A model generated the notes under the pieces. It searched no databases. It was not told where the DNA came from and worked only from the letters and a program-made list of their open reading frames with translations. From Incurvaria masculella (lineage: Eukaryota; Arthropoda; Insecta; Lepidoptera; Incurvariidae): DNA of 64,000 nt. Both the position numbers and the translations under genes were made by a program. The DNA is taken from contig OX335643.1 in assembly GCA_946894095.1 (NCBI GenBank), forward strand, positions 13,069,036-13,133,035. Reading direction: 5' to 3'. Shown piece by piece: positions 10,336-21,005 of the stretch; position 1 is the stretch's first letter; the number at the start of each line of letters is the position of its first letter.

Positions 10336-10834
10336 CATACGTATACGAATTTAATTCTTTAATATTTACCTTACGTATTACCCTGTTTTATATGCGTTAA
10401 AGTTGGTGAGTGTTTGTAATTATTCAAGCGCTTGGTTGGTTATGCTCGTAATAAGTATGTAGCACACCAGTTATTGTTGTGTTGTTTGGGGGTGGTCTCT
10501 GCCTGCACCCACGCTGAGTTGTCCTTTGTACAACAACGTACGCGGTACCAGTACATGAGATCCTATCTTAAGCCTAATTTTAGGCACTTACTTTTCCCAG
10601 CGAGAAGAAATGAAACACTTCTTTTCAAAAAGTATTAAGTTCGTTTATTTTAATTAAATAGTATTTTTTTTTATAATTTACGTAGCAATTGAGTTGTCTT
10701 AACTAAAAATTTACAAACGTATTTTCAGAGGTGTTATGAAATAATTAGGTACAAGAAATCAAATGATATATCATTCACTTCAATACAAAATACTAATTTA
10801 AAAATGTTATCTGATTGTGTGATGATGTGATGTG
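10336..10834. other. Non-coding, nothing recognised
   Basis: The 68-codon frame at 10432-10638 has no domain character. Confidence 0.3.
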
Positions 10835-10841
10835 TTCTGAT

Positions 10842-11095
10842 TCAGATAGTTTTTTTTAAACCGTTATAGGTGGCTGTGTTGAAGACCAAAGGTGCTAAGA
10901 ATAGACTCCTTGCCTCGCAAAACCATGCCCAGCGATTTATCGGTGAACAATCGAACTTGTTAAAATTACATTTGAAGACTCCCAGGTTATGTATGAGGAA
11001 AGGCACCGCCGGCGGACAGTTCCATATCCTGGCGGTGCGACAGAGAAATGACTCTGAGAAACGGTTTGTTCTCGAAAGCATTAGGCTTTAGGCAT
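10842..11095 (-). pseudogene. C-terminal tail of a jockey/CR1-like LINE ORF
   Basis: About 79 residues: R-T-N-R-F-S-E-S-F-L-C-R-T-A-R-I-W-N, then P-A-V, then N-L-G-V-F-K. This is the usual end of LINE ORF2 in insects. A related fragment is at 35,779-35,961 minus, with the same RT-x-R...F-R-T-A-R-I-W-N-C-x-P-A pattern. The opposite-strand frame 10870-11091 is its shadow. Confidence 0.65.
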
Positions 11096-11700
11096 TAGGT
11101 CAACCACAAAGTGGGCTAATTCTCTGCGGCAGGTGCTCCGGATGCTTAATATACAATGCAGCGACACCTGGTGGTCACGTAACCGTGCCAACGTCACATA
11201 TACTTTCTAATTGAAGTCTATGTTAAGCGATGTTTAAAACGGTTAAAAAGTAAACTCGGCAAAAATCGCCAAGCGGCGCTGCTGCGTTGTATATTTTAAA
11301 ATGGTTTCCAACGATATCAGTCTTATAAAATATACTCTATTTTGGCGCTAAAATCGAGTATACCTTTGAAGAGCATTTTGCTAAAATATATGTAAAAAAT
11401 ATACTCTACTGTGACTGTATGGTGCGTCGATGCATTGCATATTTTCGAATTAAGCGCTCCGGATATAGGTAGGATGGGTATGAGATAATATACATTTTGA
11501 AAGATAAATATAAATTAATACTGTTATTATTATTATACTCACATGCACTAATGAACTAACTACCAAACAGTTGAAATGTTAAAACTGAAAAAAAATATGA
11601 TTACCTAAATATGTGTTACTCAAACTTGTTAATGCGAAAATGTATTATGTGTGAGCTCAAAATTTCCTTAATCTTATTACTAGCAAACACTTATTTTGAA
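11096..11700. other. Intergenic, nothing recognised
   Basis: No repeat family or supported frame seen between the LINE fragment and the 3' end of the connectin-like gene. Confidence 0.3.
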
Positions 11701-11713
11701 AATTAGCTAAACT

Positions 11714-11804
11714 TTTATTACTAAGATGCCAATTATGAAACACAAACCATTGAAAACCAGAATAAATTTATACATTTTGATACGAAAGCTAACATTTGTT
11801 TATT
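11714..11804 (-). terminator. Candidate polyadenylation signals of the connectin-like gene
   Basis: Two AATAAA hexamers on the minus strand at 11804-11799 and 11719-11714, about 155 and 240 bases past the stop codon. Both are canonical. In AT-rich DNA this motif is common, so which one is used is unknown. Confidence 0.4.
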
Positions 11805-11957
11805 GGTTTGAACAACGTAGATTCGTACTTCATCAAATATCCGTAATCGTGTATCACCTTCCACATACGCCTATACACCAAAATATACCATTCAATTGGT
11901 CCATTCTCCTTTAAATTTTAGGCCATATCTAAACATGTCATAAATAAGTCCAAAACG

Positions 11958-12469
11958 CTACAACGCAGCTTGTATCACTAAAGAGATCGCTATCACCAAA
12001 CTCCACGTTTCGTTATTCGAAGCTGCGGAAAACGTCTTTCTGTAATATTTCACTTCATCCTGTGACGGTGTCAGTGATTCATCCATCTCTTGGATCAGCT
12101 CTTTCGGACACGGTAGAAGTTCTATTGGTATATTTATCAGGTTTTTCTGTTGACTCGTCACAGGCTGTACTGTCGGATCGTCCATGCTTTGCGGTGGGTC
12201 ATCATACATTTGTTCTTCCCCGGCATTTTCGACTTCTTGTGAAAAGTTTTCATTAACCTTTTCGTATTCTTCGTCATCATCAAATGGAATAGGATTGGTC
12301 CTTTGCTCAGCGAGTTCCTTGGGTGGTGCTTCTTCTCCAATGCGACGATGCAGTGTGGGGTCCATGATGCAAGTAATGTGGTCGAGAGCGGCTCGAAGAG
12401 ATTCACTCTTTGTATCGTTCCAGAGGACGTGAACCCAAGATAGGCGGCAGTCACAAGTGAACAAGTTAC
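11958..12469 (-). CDS. Con: Connectin-like gene, last coding exon (C-terminal cap, acidic linker, GPI-type tail)
   Basis: Starts after a pyrimidine-rich TTTATTTCAG acceptor (AG at 12471-12470) and ends at TAG 11960-11958. It begins with the second half of a Gly codon, then the N-L-F-T-C-D-C-R-L-S-W motif of an LRR C-terminal flanking domain. An acidic Asp/Glu-rich linker follows, then a pair of hydrophobic segments, the last running to the stop with no cytoplasmic tail. That favours GPI anchoring over a transmembrane receptor. Confidence 0.82.
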
Positions 12470-15400
12470 CTGAAATAAAAAAATAAACATATTTGTAAAA
12501 ACTAATTTTAAGAAAATAAAGGATATAGTGCTGAAAATAGTTTAGAAAAATAAAATGTAAGACCTCTGAAACCTTAAAACGATTTATTACCAGCACTCCA
12601 CTGTGTGCCACAAATATCTTAAAAAAAACATTGTTTTTTATTCCCGTTGGCCACTGTTGTAAGTAGACATATTTACATATAAATATTAACCTTAATAATT
12701 TTTATTATAAAGTCTCGTATTTAATATTTATGCGCATTTTTTTACGTCTTTTTAATGGGACTATGCATGGATGGCTAATAAATACCACGCAAATAGCTAA
12801 ATACAATGCATTCTCAAAGGAATGAGCTGCCCCGTCCGAACAATTTTCATTGCCGCTTCAATATTAAAATCAATCTGATGGTGCCGACCCAAGTGGGACT
12901 AACAATATCGGATGTCAATTATCTAAGACCCGATCGTATAGAGTGATGCTTATCCTCTATGATCGAACAGCGATACGCCACCAAGTTACTGAGACTAGTC
13001 CATGCTTCCATTCTAAAATTATAAATGCGAAAGTAACTATGTCTGTCTGTTACGTTTTTACGCCTAAACCACTAAACAATTTTTTTTTTAAGAATTTCGG
13101 TTGGACCTTGGAGAAGGACATAGGCAACCTTATATTACTAAAATTAAACTCAAAGGGAGCAAAATAGGGAATTAAAGTTTGAATGGGAAACTGATTAATA
13201 ATTCAGGAAATAATTCAGCCTAACATCAGTCCAAAACGACATAGGCCCCAGCGGGTTCGGGTACGTCAGCTATTATATTATGTTCTAGGTTTTTTTATGG
13301 AACCTGACATAGATCGCTAATACCGCATAGCTACCGTTATGATATTAACCCAATACACCACGTTCCCGAAGGAATTAGGTGCCATGCAAGGACCTTGCCT
13401 TGCCACGGCATTCATTCAGATCAAAAACACGGATAGTTTTTAATTGCCGCTTCAACCATAGTTTCATCCAATGCGGTGGTACCAATCGCCACCTCCGCTG
13501 GTTCGTTTGTTGTTATGATTCTTAGGATGAAGTATTTTAATGCCATTACTGATGAGGCCTCCGGGAAATGTCTTAACTTGATGTGTATTTATGTTAAGTC
13601 GCTCCTAATCCGCCGGAAGTTTACAAAAAGAAAGACAATCTTCGTGCGGTAAGAACTAAGGAACATTATAGCAATCAAAGGCGCTTATAAAATTCACTTC
13701 CAGATTGTAAAAATGTTTATTCATAAATTTGAAAAACTCGCTTGAAGAGAGCTGATTAAATTCGGAACTTAACTTAGAGCTTCTATATAAATCTTCATTT
13801 ATATTCAGACTACATGGGCAAGCCTGGCTTCAGTAAACAGAGGCGCGCCTTAAAAATTACTCTCATTAATTTATCGCCGTAACGCAGGCAGAATTTTTTT
13901 AGTTAAATTATAGAAAAAAGCTTTCAATTATTTACTCTCATAATTTTCTTCGAGAATATTAATGTGCTTCACAATTTAAGAAGAAATCGCCTTTCTGGAT
14001 GGGTGTTTACGTCGCGTAGACGCTTAAATTTCGACGTAAATTATTTTGATAGACTTACTTTATTATGGATCTTTACAATCATTAAATTATATCACACAAC
14101 AAAAGCTGCTTGACGTACTTTGTTAGTCAACAAAGGAATGTAGCAACATCAGATTTGTGCCTCGCAGAATCGACAGGAATAAATAATGTTTTTTGCTGCT
14201 CGTGTAATAAGACCTTTGTGCTTTTGTTGATAACTGTTGTCGACCTATTATTAATATAAGTTTATTTACTCGTTATATTTCGGCCTGGAATCCCTCGGGG
14301 CCTGTAATTATGTTACGGATTAGGGTCGCGTTTTGATTTGAAAGAGAAACGCGATATTTCAAACGCATTTGCAACACATGCTGAGCTACATAGTAATATC
14401 TCAATGGCTGAGCCAAGGATATTACGGTCCCCTCGTAAGACCCACGTTGTAATAGTTAGATACCTTCAAATAAAATCATTTTGACAATTCGATGAAAGCG
14501 ATCTTTTTTTTACATTTAGCAATATTTTATTAGATCAAACATAAAATTTGGGTAGGATATTGGTTGAAAAATAAAATTTTCATGTAAAAGATTTTGAATT
14601 TATGAGGGATACTATTATGCGTTTTGGAATAGGATGATGCAACAAGATGGTTGTAACTTCATTCCATACTCAACGAAAAAATGTGGCACAAAGTTGATGA
14701 CACAGTAGATGCATATAAAAAATAATAACTCTGTTGAGTCAACGCCTTTATTTCTATGAGTTTTCCTCCCTCGTACTTTTAGCGAGATGAAGTCTTGCAA
14801 CCAAGCAAACAGTTATTTTCCTTTTTATTAAAAGCATTAAGTAAATAAAATCATAAAATGTTGGTCTTTATGCAGCAGAATTTTATGTGATCGCGCATTC
14901 AGAGGGTTCAACGTGTTTACTGCTTTTAATTTGTGGTATTTTCGTCGGCTTTATATTCTACATTTTATTATCCGATTGAATAAAAAGTTTTATACAGTGG
15001 TCTAATATTAGGTGCTTCACATTTTATTTTATTTGTAATTACCTAATAAAATAAATAAGTAGTTGGGTTTGTAAAATTTAATATAATTTATTAAATTTGT
15101 TATTGTGTTATTAAAATATTTTTAAAATAAGAACAACTCACTTCATCGCACTTAATATAGCCTAGTATATAAATTTTAATGACCGCTCCTACAGGGAAAT
15201 CATTATGAAAAGCATTTAGTAATACTTATGTGGCTGTGGTAGACATTTCTAGCTGAATAAATATGTTACAGTTTCTTACGATTGTGGTCTCGATTTTCTG
15301 GAAACTTTGATGTTATAAAGTGAATAATCACAGACGAATTAAAGCTATTAATTCCTTGAGATATGGTTTTTTGTACTATTAACAAGCTTAGTACCAGGTT

Positions 15401-17476
15401 ATGAGTCTGACAAAATGTATAGTTCTCATTAAAACAAATCATGAAATGCGAATCCGCATTTTATGTTATAGAAACCGGCTAAGTGCGAGTCTGACTCGCA
15501 CACGAAGGGTCCCGTACCATCACAGGCAGTACCAGGCACAGGAATGAAAGCAAAGTGGATTCATTGGTGTACATGCTAACTGCTAGCGCTTTTCTAATGG
15601 GCATTCTCCTTTCTGTAAATAAAAAAAGTTCTGACTATGGCATCCAAGACTTATATGGTTTTCATATAAGTCTTAATTTGCATAAGTATGTGCGCGACAA
15701 ATGGACTCAATATCACGCTAACCGATTTCGATTCTTTTTTATTAGAAAGGATGTACTTCAAGGGTAGTTTGATGAGAGAGAGGTTAGGTTCTAATTATGG
15801 GATCCTTGACAAAGTAACGAAACTCTTCAATTCTTAGGAGCAAATTAACGATACTCGGCTAGGTCTACCCATTTTCAGACAAATTTGTTAGTGAACTTCA
15901 GATTCATTAAAATTAAAAAAAAATTACCAAAAAAGACCGACCTCAGATAAAAGTATTCCAAAACAAATTAATATGAATCAAATATTAAAAAAAGAATTGA
16001 ATTATTGTTATTTTTGGAGTCGGTATCAGCCAAGGTAGCCAAAGTTCTCTTGACTGGCGCAGCGCGTGCCCGGCGTGTTCACTTCACAGCTTCCCGCCGC
16101 GGCCCCACTCTCGCCTCTCGCCTCGTCAAGTCGCGCGTGCGACACAAGCACATCTCACCTATAACTATTTATGTAGTTATAAAAATTGCCTTGGCTGACA
16201 TCGACTCCAAAAATAAAAATAATTGTAACTACAATAATTGCATTTACGTTTTTTACTTTTTAGTGCATATTCATTTGCTTTGGAATACTTTATTTGAAGT
16301 CGGTTTACTATATTTAATAACATAAAATTGATAGTATTATTTCAAAATATTTTTGAAACATCTATTAATAGCTAGTAAAGCGATTGACGTGCTAAACAAT
16401 TTGTTATAAAAAAATATCTCACCTTCTAAGTACATTACGCCCCCGTGTGATTTCATGTTGTCCACTATAGGCCGGACTGTTTCATACGTCAGAGATTCTA
16501 ACTCATTGTTTCTTAGATCCAATAGCGCCAATCCTCTCACTCCCTCCAGCAGACCCTCATTCAATGAATGCAGCTTGTTTCCAGTTATCGACAACTTACT
16601 AAGTTGCGAAAGGCCGTCAAACGCCCTTCCCGACACGTAGCTTAGATCGTTGTTGTCAAGCAAGAGATCCTTTAAGTTCCACAGCTCTACAAACGTCAAA
16701 TCTCCGATCATCTCCAGCCTGTTTGACCTCAGGTCGAGTCTCACGAGATTCGACAGTCCCTTGAAACTCTCGCGGGTCAGCACCGAAATTGAATTTGCAT
16801 CCAATTCCAGATCGATCAAGTTGTTGAGGTGTTCGAAGCAGCCGTCGTGAACTACGCTAATGTTGTTGCTGGACAAGTAGAGTCTCTGCAAGTTCGGTAC
16901 GTCGTAAAAAACTTCTCTTTTAATTTCCGAGATTTTGTTCTCGTTCAAAGTCACATTGGAAAGCATCCGCATATGTGCGAAAGACATTTCAGCCAATTCC
17001 GTTATCTTATTTTTCATCAGACTAAGCTCTCTGATGCTAGATGAGTTGGCGAATGCGTGAGGAGGGAGGCGATGAATACTGGCATATCGCAAGGTAAGAT
17101 GCTGCAGACGGTTATGCCTGTGAAAAGCGCGAACCGGGACGAAGGTAAGGGCTCCATCTGAACGTATGTTGAAGCTTAAACGTTCTAGGAATGGTTGAGA
17201 AGCGAAACTGATCCATATGCCGTCGTCTTCCTCTATTCCCCCATTGAAAACCCAACAATCCGCTTTGGTGGCGGTTTTAAGCTGGGTATTTTCACAGTAG
17301 CAGTGAACTTTGGACTCTCTGTCGGTGATGTCACAAATGTTGCTGACCAATAAGGTGGGAGAGTGGTGTGTTCGTTCTTTTAACCTTCGTTTTTCGTTGA
17401 GTCTGCTCTCCGTGAAGGTTATCTGCACTAAAGTCAGCGTTAGGGCCAGAAGAAGGTATTTGTTGAGAAGTTTCAT
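11958..17476 (-). CDS. Con: Connectin-like leucine-rich repeat cell-surface protein, two coding exons
   Basis: Join 17476-16423 with 12469-11958 on the minus strand (521 residues). The exon 2 donor (GAAG|GTGAGA) and exon 3 acceptor (TTTCAG|GTAAC) are both phase 1 and rebuild the Gly that opens the C-terminal cap. Seen: signal peptide about 1-22; N-terminal cysteines C48, C59, C61, C74; ten LRRs, the last nine exactly 24 residues apart from L124 to L316; C-terminal cap with C357, C359, C385; acidic region about 414-450; possible N-glycosylation at N144, N174, N205, N369, N426, N504; a hydrophobic tail 507-521 after a small-residue stretch (SAAS, 499-502), as expected of a GPI signal. Known: Drosophila connectin is a GPI-linked homophilic LRR adhesion protein on subsets of embryonic muscles and motoneurons. 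Inferred: same family, from ten LRRs, the Cys pattern and the tail. Another LRR surface protein remains possible. The fly protein is longer. Confidence 0.72.
12762..12910 (-). repeat. SINE family A fragment, in intron
   Basis: Worn reverse copy: CATGGATGGCTAATAAATACC, then GGAATGAGCTGCC, CATTGCCGCTTC and a diverged AAGTGGGACTAAC. Confidence 0.5.
13009..13277 (+). mobile_element. Helitron-like family D element, in intron
   Basis: Opens TTATAAATGCGAAAGTAACT, GTCTGTCTGTTACG; internal ACATAGGCAACC; ends ACATCAGTCCAAAACGACAT, CGGGTTCGGGTACGTCAGCTA. The GC-rich end followed by a CTAG-like terminus without obvious target duplication resembles a Helitron 3' end. Non-autonomous: no Rep/helicase frame. 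Confidence 0.5.
13291..13500 (-). repeat. SINE family A fragment, in intron
   Basis: Starts with poly-T and CCTGACATAGATCGCTAATA, then CCCGAAGGAATTAGGTGCCA and AATGCGGTGGTACCAA. Head missing. Confidence 0.6.
15475..15535 (-). repeat. Family C end fragment
   Basis: ACCGGCTAAGTGCGAGTCTG, ACTCGCACACGAAGGGTCCC, GTACCATC: the palindromic terminal part of family C in reverse. Confidence 0.6.
15656..16306 (+). mobile_element. Second copy of the TIR element, in the intron next to the LRR exon
   Basis: Homologous to 8593-9203: AAGTCTTAATTTG, ATGTGCGCGACAAATGG, ACGCTAACCGATTTC, then inverted arms with GAGTCGGTATCAGCCAAGG at 16018-16036 against its mirror CCTTGGCTGACATCGACTCC at 16191-16210. It ends TTTGAAGTCGGTTT. 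Its loop lacks the telomeric-like array and instead holds a CpG-rich stretch (16070-16140). The plus-strand 106-codon frame is a shadow of the element. Confidence 0.65.
16423..17476 (-). CDS. Con: Connectin-like gene, first coding exon (signal peptide, N-cap, ten LRRs)
   Basis: Holds codons 1-351 plus one base. The ATG at 17476 is chosen because it starts a classical signal peptide and lies 26 bases downstream of an acceptor. The donor at 16422-16421 is GTGAGA. Read-through past the donor would add about 27 residues with no LRR-cap character before a stop at 16337, so splicing is strongly preferred. The frame is rich in LxxLxLxxNxL units, for example the N-I-S and N-K-L turns. Confidence 0.85.
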
Positions 17477-17506
17477 TGTGAGAAGAGTTGACCTTCAAGT
17501 ACCTGT
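17477..17506 (-). promoter_or_regulatory. 3' splice site and short 5'UTR before the connectin-like ATG
   Basis: On the minus strand a pyrimidine/T-rich stretch ends in TTTTTACAG, with AG at 17504-17503. It is followed by 26 bases of leader and then ATG. This implies an upstream untranslated exon and promoter to the right, whose position I could not identify. Confidence 0.6.
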
Positions 17507-17869
17507 AAAAATAAAAAGATAGCTGTTAGACCTTTCAAATATTATCATCATAGTATTACATGATTGCTATATTGTGAAGGTCGATTTCTATGAATGCCAA
17601 TTTTATTTTATCGCTGATCTTTCATTCGTTGTTTTTTATTTATGAGCATTTAAAATCTTAAATTACAAAATCATTTTAAGATAGAAATACCCCACATGCG
17701 ACCTGTACAATCTTAAATCTAAAGATATTCTTGACAAGCTTAATTTACTTGTAACCTTTTAATACATTTATAACCAAAATATAGGTACTGTGAGCATATG
17801 TACTCAAAATATGCTGCAACCATAAAATGACACCCTATAAAATCGAAAAAGAATCCTTTATTTAAATCC
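17507..17869. other. Upstream region of the connectin-like gene, nothing recognised
   Basis: AT-rich; part of the inferred 5' intron. Confidence 0.3.
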
Positions 17870-17991
17870 AGATCAATGTAACCGTGCTCATGAAAGGTCC
17901 TGGCATGACACCTAATTTCTTCGGAAGTGAGGTATGTTGAACTAATATCATAACGGTGATTGTGGTATTAGCCATCTATGTCCAGTTACAT
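17870..17991 (+). repeat. SINE family A 3' fragment
   Basis: ATCAATGTAACCGTGCTCAT, GGTCCTGGCATGACACC, CTTCGGAAGTGAGG, TATTAGCCATCTATGTCCAG. Confidence 0.65.
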
Positions 17992-18746
17992 ATTGAAAAA
18001 TATATTTTAATTTGAAATACCTTAAGGCTAAATTTCGGGTTGAAATATATTCTTTACCTTGGGACCGAATAAGTATAGGTTCTAGGAACTATAACGAGCA
18101 GATGCCTCAATTTCCGTGTCTCTACTCATATTTGTATTGGGATATTAAATTCCTTCAAACGCCAAATATCTCCGAATTTATTGAATTGTTTTCTGACTGA
18201 TGACCCCGAATAATTGCTCGCCAGGCGCACATTTTTATTAAAGGTATTCCAGAAATTTCATGGTGAAATCATTTCCATTCATTAATAGCCATTAGGCAGA
18301 TAATTGCAGTGTCTTATTTTGTCAACGGTCTACCTTCGTAATTGAAAAATGATAGAGCCAGTACACTCGCGACTGCTCGATCGATAGCATAACTACATAC
18401 TTCAAGACACTGGTCATCATGTTAAGTAGACCTATATTTTATGCATTGGGAAAAAGAAAGGCCTTTTACGAAAATTACTTGTAGTCTTAACCTAAGTATG
18501 TATATCACGTTATAGGCCCGTAGCCTCTCGTGTCGAAACCGTGGGTTCGAATCCTTTATTTCTTACCCGAATAATTATATCTTTTATACAATAATATACA
18601 ATATTATATAATGTGAATTTTAGTAGAGAATGTGTTTCACTCCATGGTTCGGAACCCATGTAAGACTTTAGTAAAAAAAATACCAGTTGGTAGGTTTACG
18701 ACTGTCCGGGACATTACATCAATGGTACTAACATTAATTAACATAA
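17992..18746. other. Unique DNA with a tRNA-like SINE shard at about 18,510-18,560
   Basis: GGCCCGTAGCCTCTCGTGTCG followed by CCGTGGGTTCGAATCC at 18,540-18,555 is a good B box with a poor A box; no cloverleaf closes. The rest shows no repeat or supported frame. Confidence 0.35.
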
Positions 18747-19095
18747 CGATCGCTCTCCGAAGTTAAGCAACGCTGGGTCCGGTCTGGTCTTGGATGGGTG
18801 ACCATTAGACCGTTGAGAGAGACTGGCCGTGGTTCGGATTCCACGTTAAACTGTAGGTCCCCTTCCTTACTTAATAGGTGGTAGGGTTAATCCCGCCCGG
18901 GTTGGTACCATCGCATTGAATGAACGATGGTCGAAGCGGCAATGAAAATTGTCCGTGTTTTCCATCCAGTTCAATGTAGCCGAGCAATATAAGGAAGGTC
19001 CTGGCATGGCACCTAGTTCCCATGTGGTGTGTTGGGCTAATACCATGACAGAAGGTGTGGTATTAGCCATCATGTAGAGTCACATAAAAAAAAAA
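18747..19095 (+). repeat. SINE family A with 5S-rRNA-derived head
   Basis: Head: CGATCGCTCTCCGAAGTTAA, GCAACGCTGGGTCC, then the 5S box C match TTGGATGGGTGACC at 18,790-18,803. It runs through GTGGTTCGGATTCCACG into the ordinary family A body and a poly-A tail. The minus frame 18867-19073 is a shadow. The 5' end stops inside the 5S part, so this copy is slightly 5'-truncated compared with 58.5 kb. Confidence 0.8.
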
Positions 19096-20235
19096 ATTCT
19101 TTCTCTTCATATTTTAATTATTACAACTGCAGGTACTGAATGAATAGAATCTTGATTATGCAAAATAAAAAACAAAAAATTACTAGGACATTTTCAAAAT
19201 TACGTCAAAACTGCACAAAGGCAAACAAACGAAGTGTGATTACAACCAGTGATCCCTTGGAGAGACAATACAAAATGTCTTTAGTAGGTGATACATTAGA
19301 AATTTAAAAATGAAAAAGTACATACATATTAATACCCATAAACCATAATTTGCGCAACAATATAGTAAATGTAATTTTACTAATATAAACAAATATATAT
19401 GATACAATATATATATAAGTACAAAGGCACTGCTGTAACTTAAGATAATATTTCGTCAGAGATAGAAAAAAGGAAAGTTAGAAGGCATATTTATGTTTGC
19501 ATGAAAAAAAGCTAACGTTTACATACAAACGAATTCATAAAATGATTCTAAAATTTTAGGGTTAGGTAGACGGCGGGTGGGCTGGCGCCAATGGTGCGGG
19601 GTGGGCTTTCTGCGGGCGAGTGTCCGAGAAATTGTCAAAGGCTTCAAAGCTTCAATAAGATCAGAAATATTTTGTAATAATGCCCCTTACGTTTGGACAC
19701 TTCTACAATTGGCGAATTCATCAACTTTGAACATTGAAATATCAAGAATGAGAGTTGAAAGACAAAAAATAACCATCGTTCAAGTTACCTTGGAACATAT
19801 TTATTCTAAGATTTTGTCTATTGCTTTAGGAGTCAGAGGCTCTTTGTTTCGTTTCTTTTATTTATTTCTTGTAATACTAAAGAAAAAAATCATCTTTTTC
19901 AAGAATATTTCAACATTTTAATGGCGTTAAAATGTCCTTTTAGGTTGAAACATGTCGCCTTGCTCCCATGAAAGGGGTGTGATATTAGATCTTATATATC
20001 TATTTATATGCAACCATTAAAATCTCGTTGAATTTAATATACATAGTAATAGTCCATTATGAGCTCTTAATAATTTTTGAAAAAAAAAAATAAGAAAATT
20101 CAAATAAAACGTTACCGCAGATACTTACCAAAAAGTAACCCGAAACATTTCCAGCAAACAATGAATGAATAAAGAGGAACGGAATACAAAGCAAAAATAT
20201 ATGTAATTCTTTTCACGCATAAATTAAAACTTTTT
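19096..20235. other. AT-rich DNA, nothing firmly recognised
   Basis: Contains an ATATATATA run near 19,395-19,420 and a GC-rich patch 19,560-19,625. The 114-codon frame at 19577-19921 plus has no domain, compositional bias or start context that would make it a gene. Confidence 0.3.
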
Positions 20236-20480
20236 TATTGCTCCGGCCGCTTTTCCATTTCCCAATTTCGTCAGATGCTCGCTACTATCGGCGCGGAGAC
20301 AAAAGGAAAGCGAAGAAACGCTTCAAAAACTCTCGTAAAAGTCAAAAGGCTGCTGAGAGCGATAACTGTTTATTTCAGCGACTCGCGCCCAAAGTTATAA
20401 CTCATCACTTGGGCGGGCGGGAAAATGTGTCGCTTACGAACAGGGAAAGTTTCTCGCCCTTTCATTAAGAGATCCGAATA
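20236..20480. promoter_or_regulatory. GC-rich unique island, possible regulatory element
   Basis: CGGCCGCTTTTCC, TATCGGCGCGGAGAC and GCGACTCGCGCCC stand out from AT-rich neighbours, and no window repeat matches. The frame 20238-20468 is a likely shadow. Regulatory role is only inferred from composition. Confidence 0.25.
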
Positions 20481-20839
20481 GGGCAATGTATTTTTTTCTA
20501 TTCTTAAACAATGTTAACCGAATGGTGCTTCCGTCACCACAAAGAGCCTAATTAGGTACGTAATGGCTCTTTTGATGAAGGCGGTCTGATGTTTTTACAA
20601 AACTCTATTTAATTAAAAGTTTATTTTTTGTTTGGTGCCTACCGCTACTGGAAGCCATATATATTTCAGACAATACATTAAAACAGGGACGGTAATTGAA
20701 AGTTATGAGAAGCATTTCAACATTCCCGTGTTTACAAGACGCACGAATAAAAAATGAAGGATCCCTAATGTTTTGATGTCATCTAATGAAGAGGGAATGG
20801 TGACGAAAGAATGACGATACAAATTTAGGGAGCAGGAGC

Positions 20840-21005
20840 GAGTGGAAGTCTCTTGCCCGCGCGATCCAGGGTCAGGTATGTAGCACTCATAATCGCAGGG
20901 TGCACAGTATGACGAGATGTTACGTCCGCAGAACAATTGAAATAGGTAAGCGGTGATCGTACCGTATGGCGCTCTATAATATATGCTCACCCCTCCGGGT
21001 AAGAG
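20840..21005 (-). repeat. LINE-type 3' fragment (family F)
   Basis: Shares GAATTGAAATAGGTG-like, GCGCTCTAT and CCCCTCCGGG strings, in the same order, with 54,030-54,145. Likely the reversed end of an old LINE. The minus frame 20703-20990 is not supported. Confidence 0.4.

Larger units (their letters stand above)
12470..16422 (-). other. Intron of the connectin-like gene (3,953 bp)
   Basis: GT-AG intron between the two coding exons. It contains two family A SINE copies, one Helitron-like fragment, a family C end and a 650 bp inverted-repeat element, each listed separately. The part from about 13,500 to 15,470 is AT-rich; I see no conserved frame or RNA gene in it. The short frames there (for example 14615-14800 minus) have no domain character. 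Confidence 0.75.

Noticed and set aside
16005..16325. 106-codon plus-strand frame with Arg-rich segment
   Set aside because: Lies entirely in the inverted-repeat element in the intron; the frame is a by-product of its arms and CpG-rich loop.
18747..18860. A functional 5S rRNA gene
   Set aside because: Only the central and box C regions match; both rRNA ends are missing and the sequence continues into a SINE body.
19577..19921. 114-codon plus frame
   Set aside because: No domain, signal or conservation cue; composition follows the local AT content.
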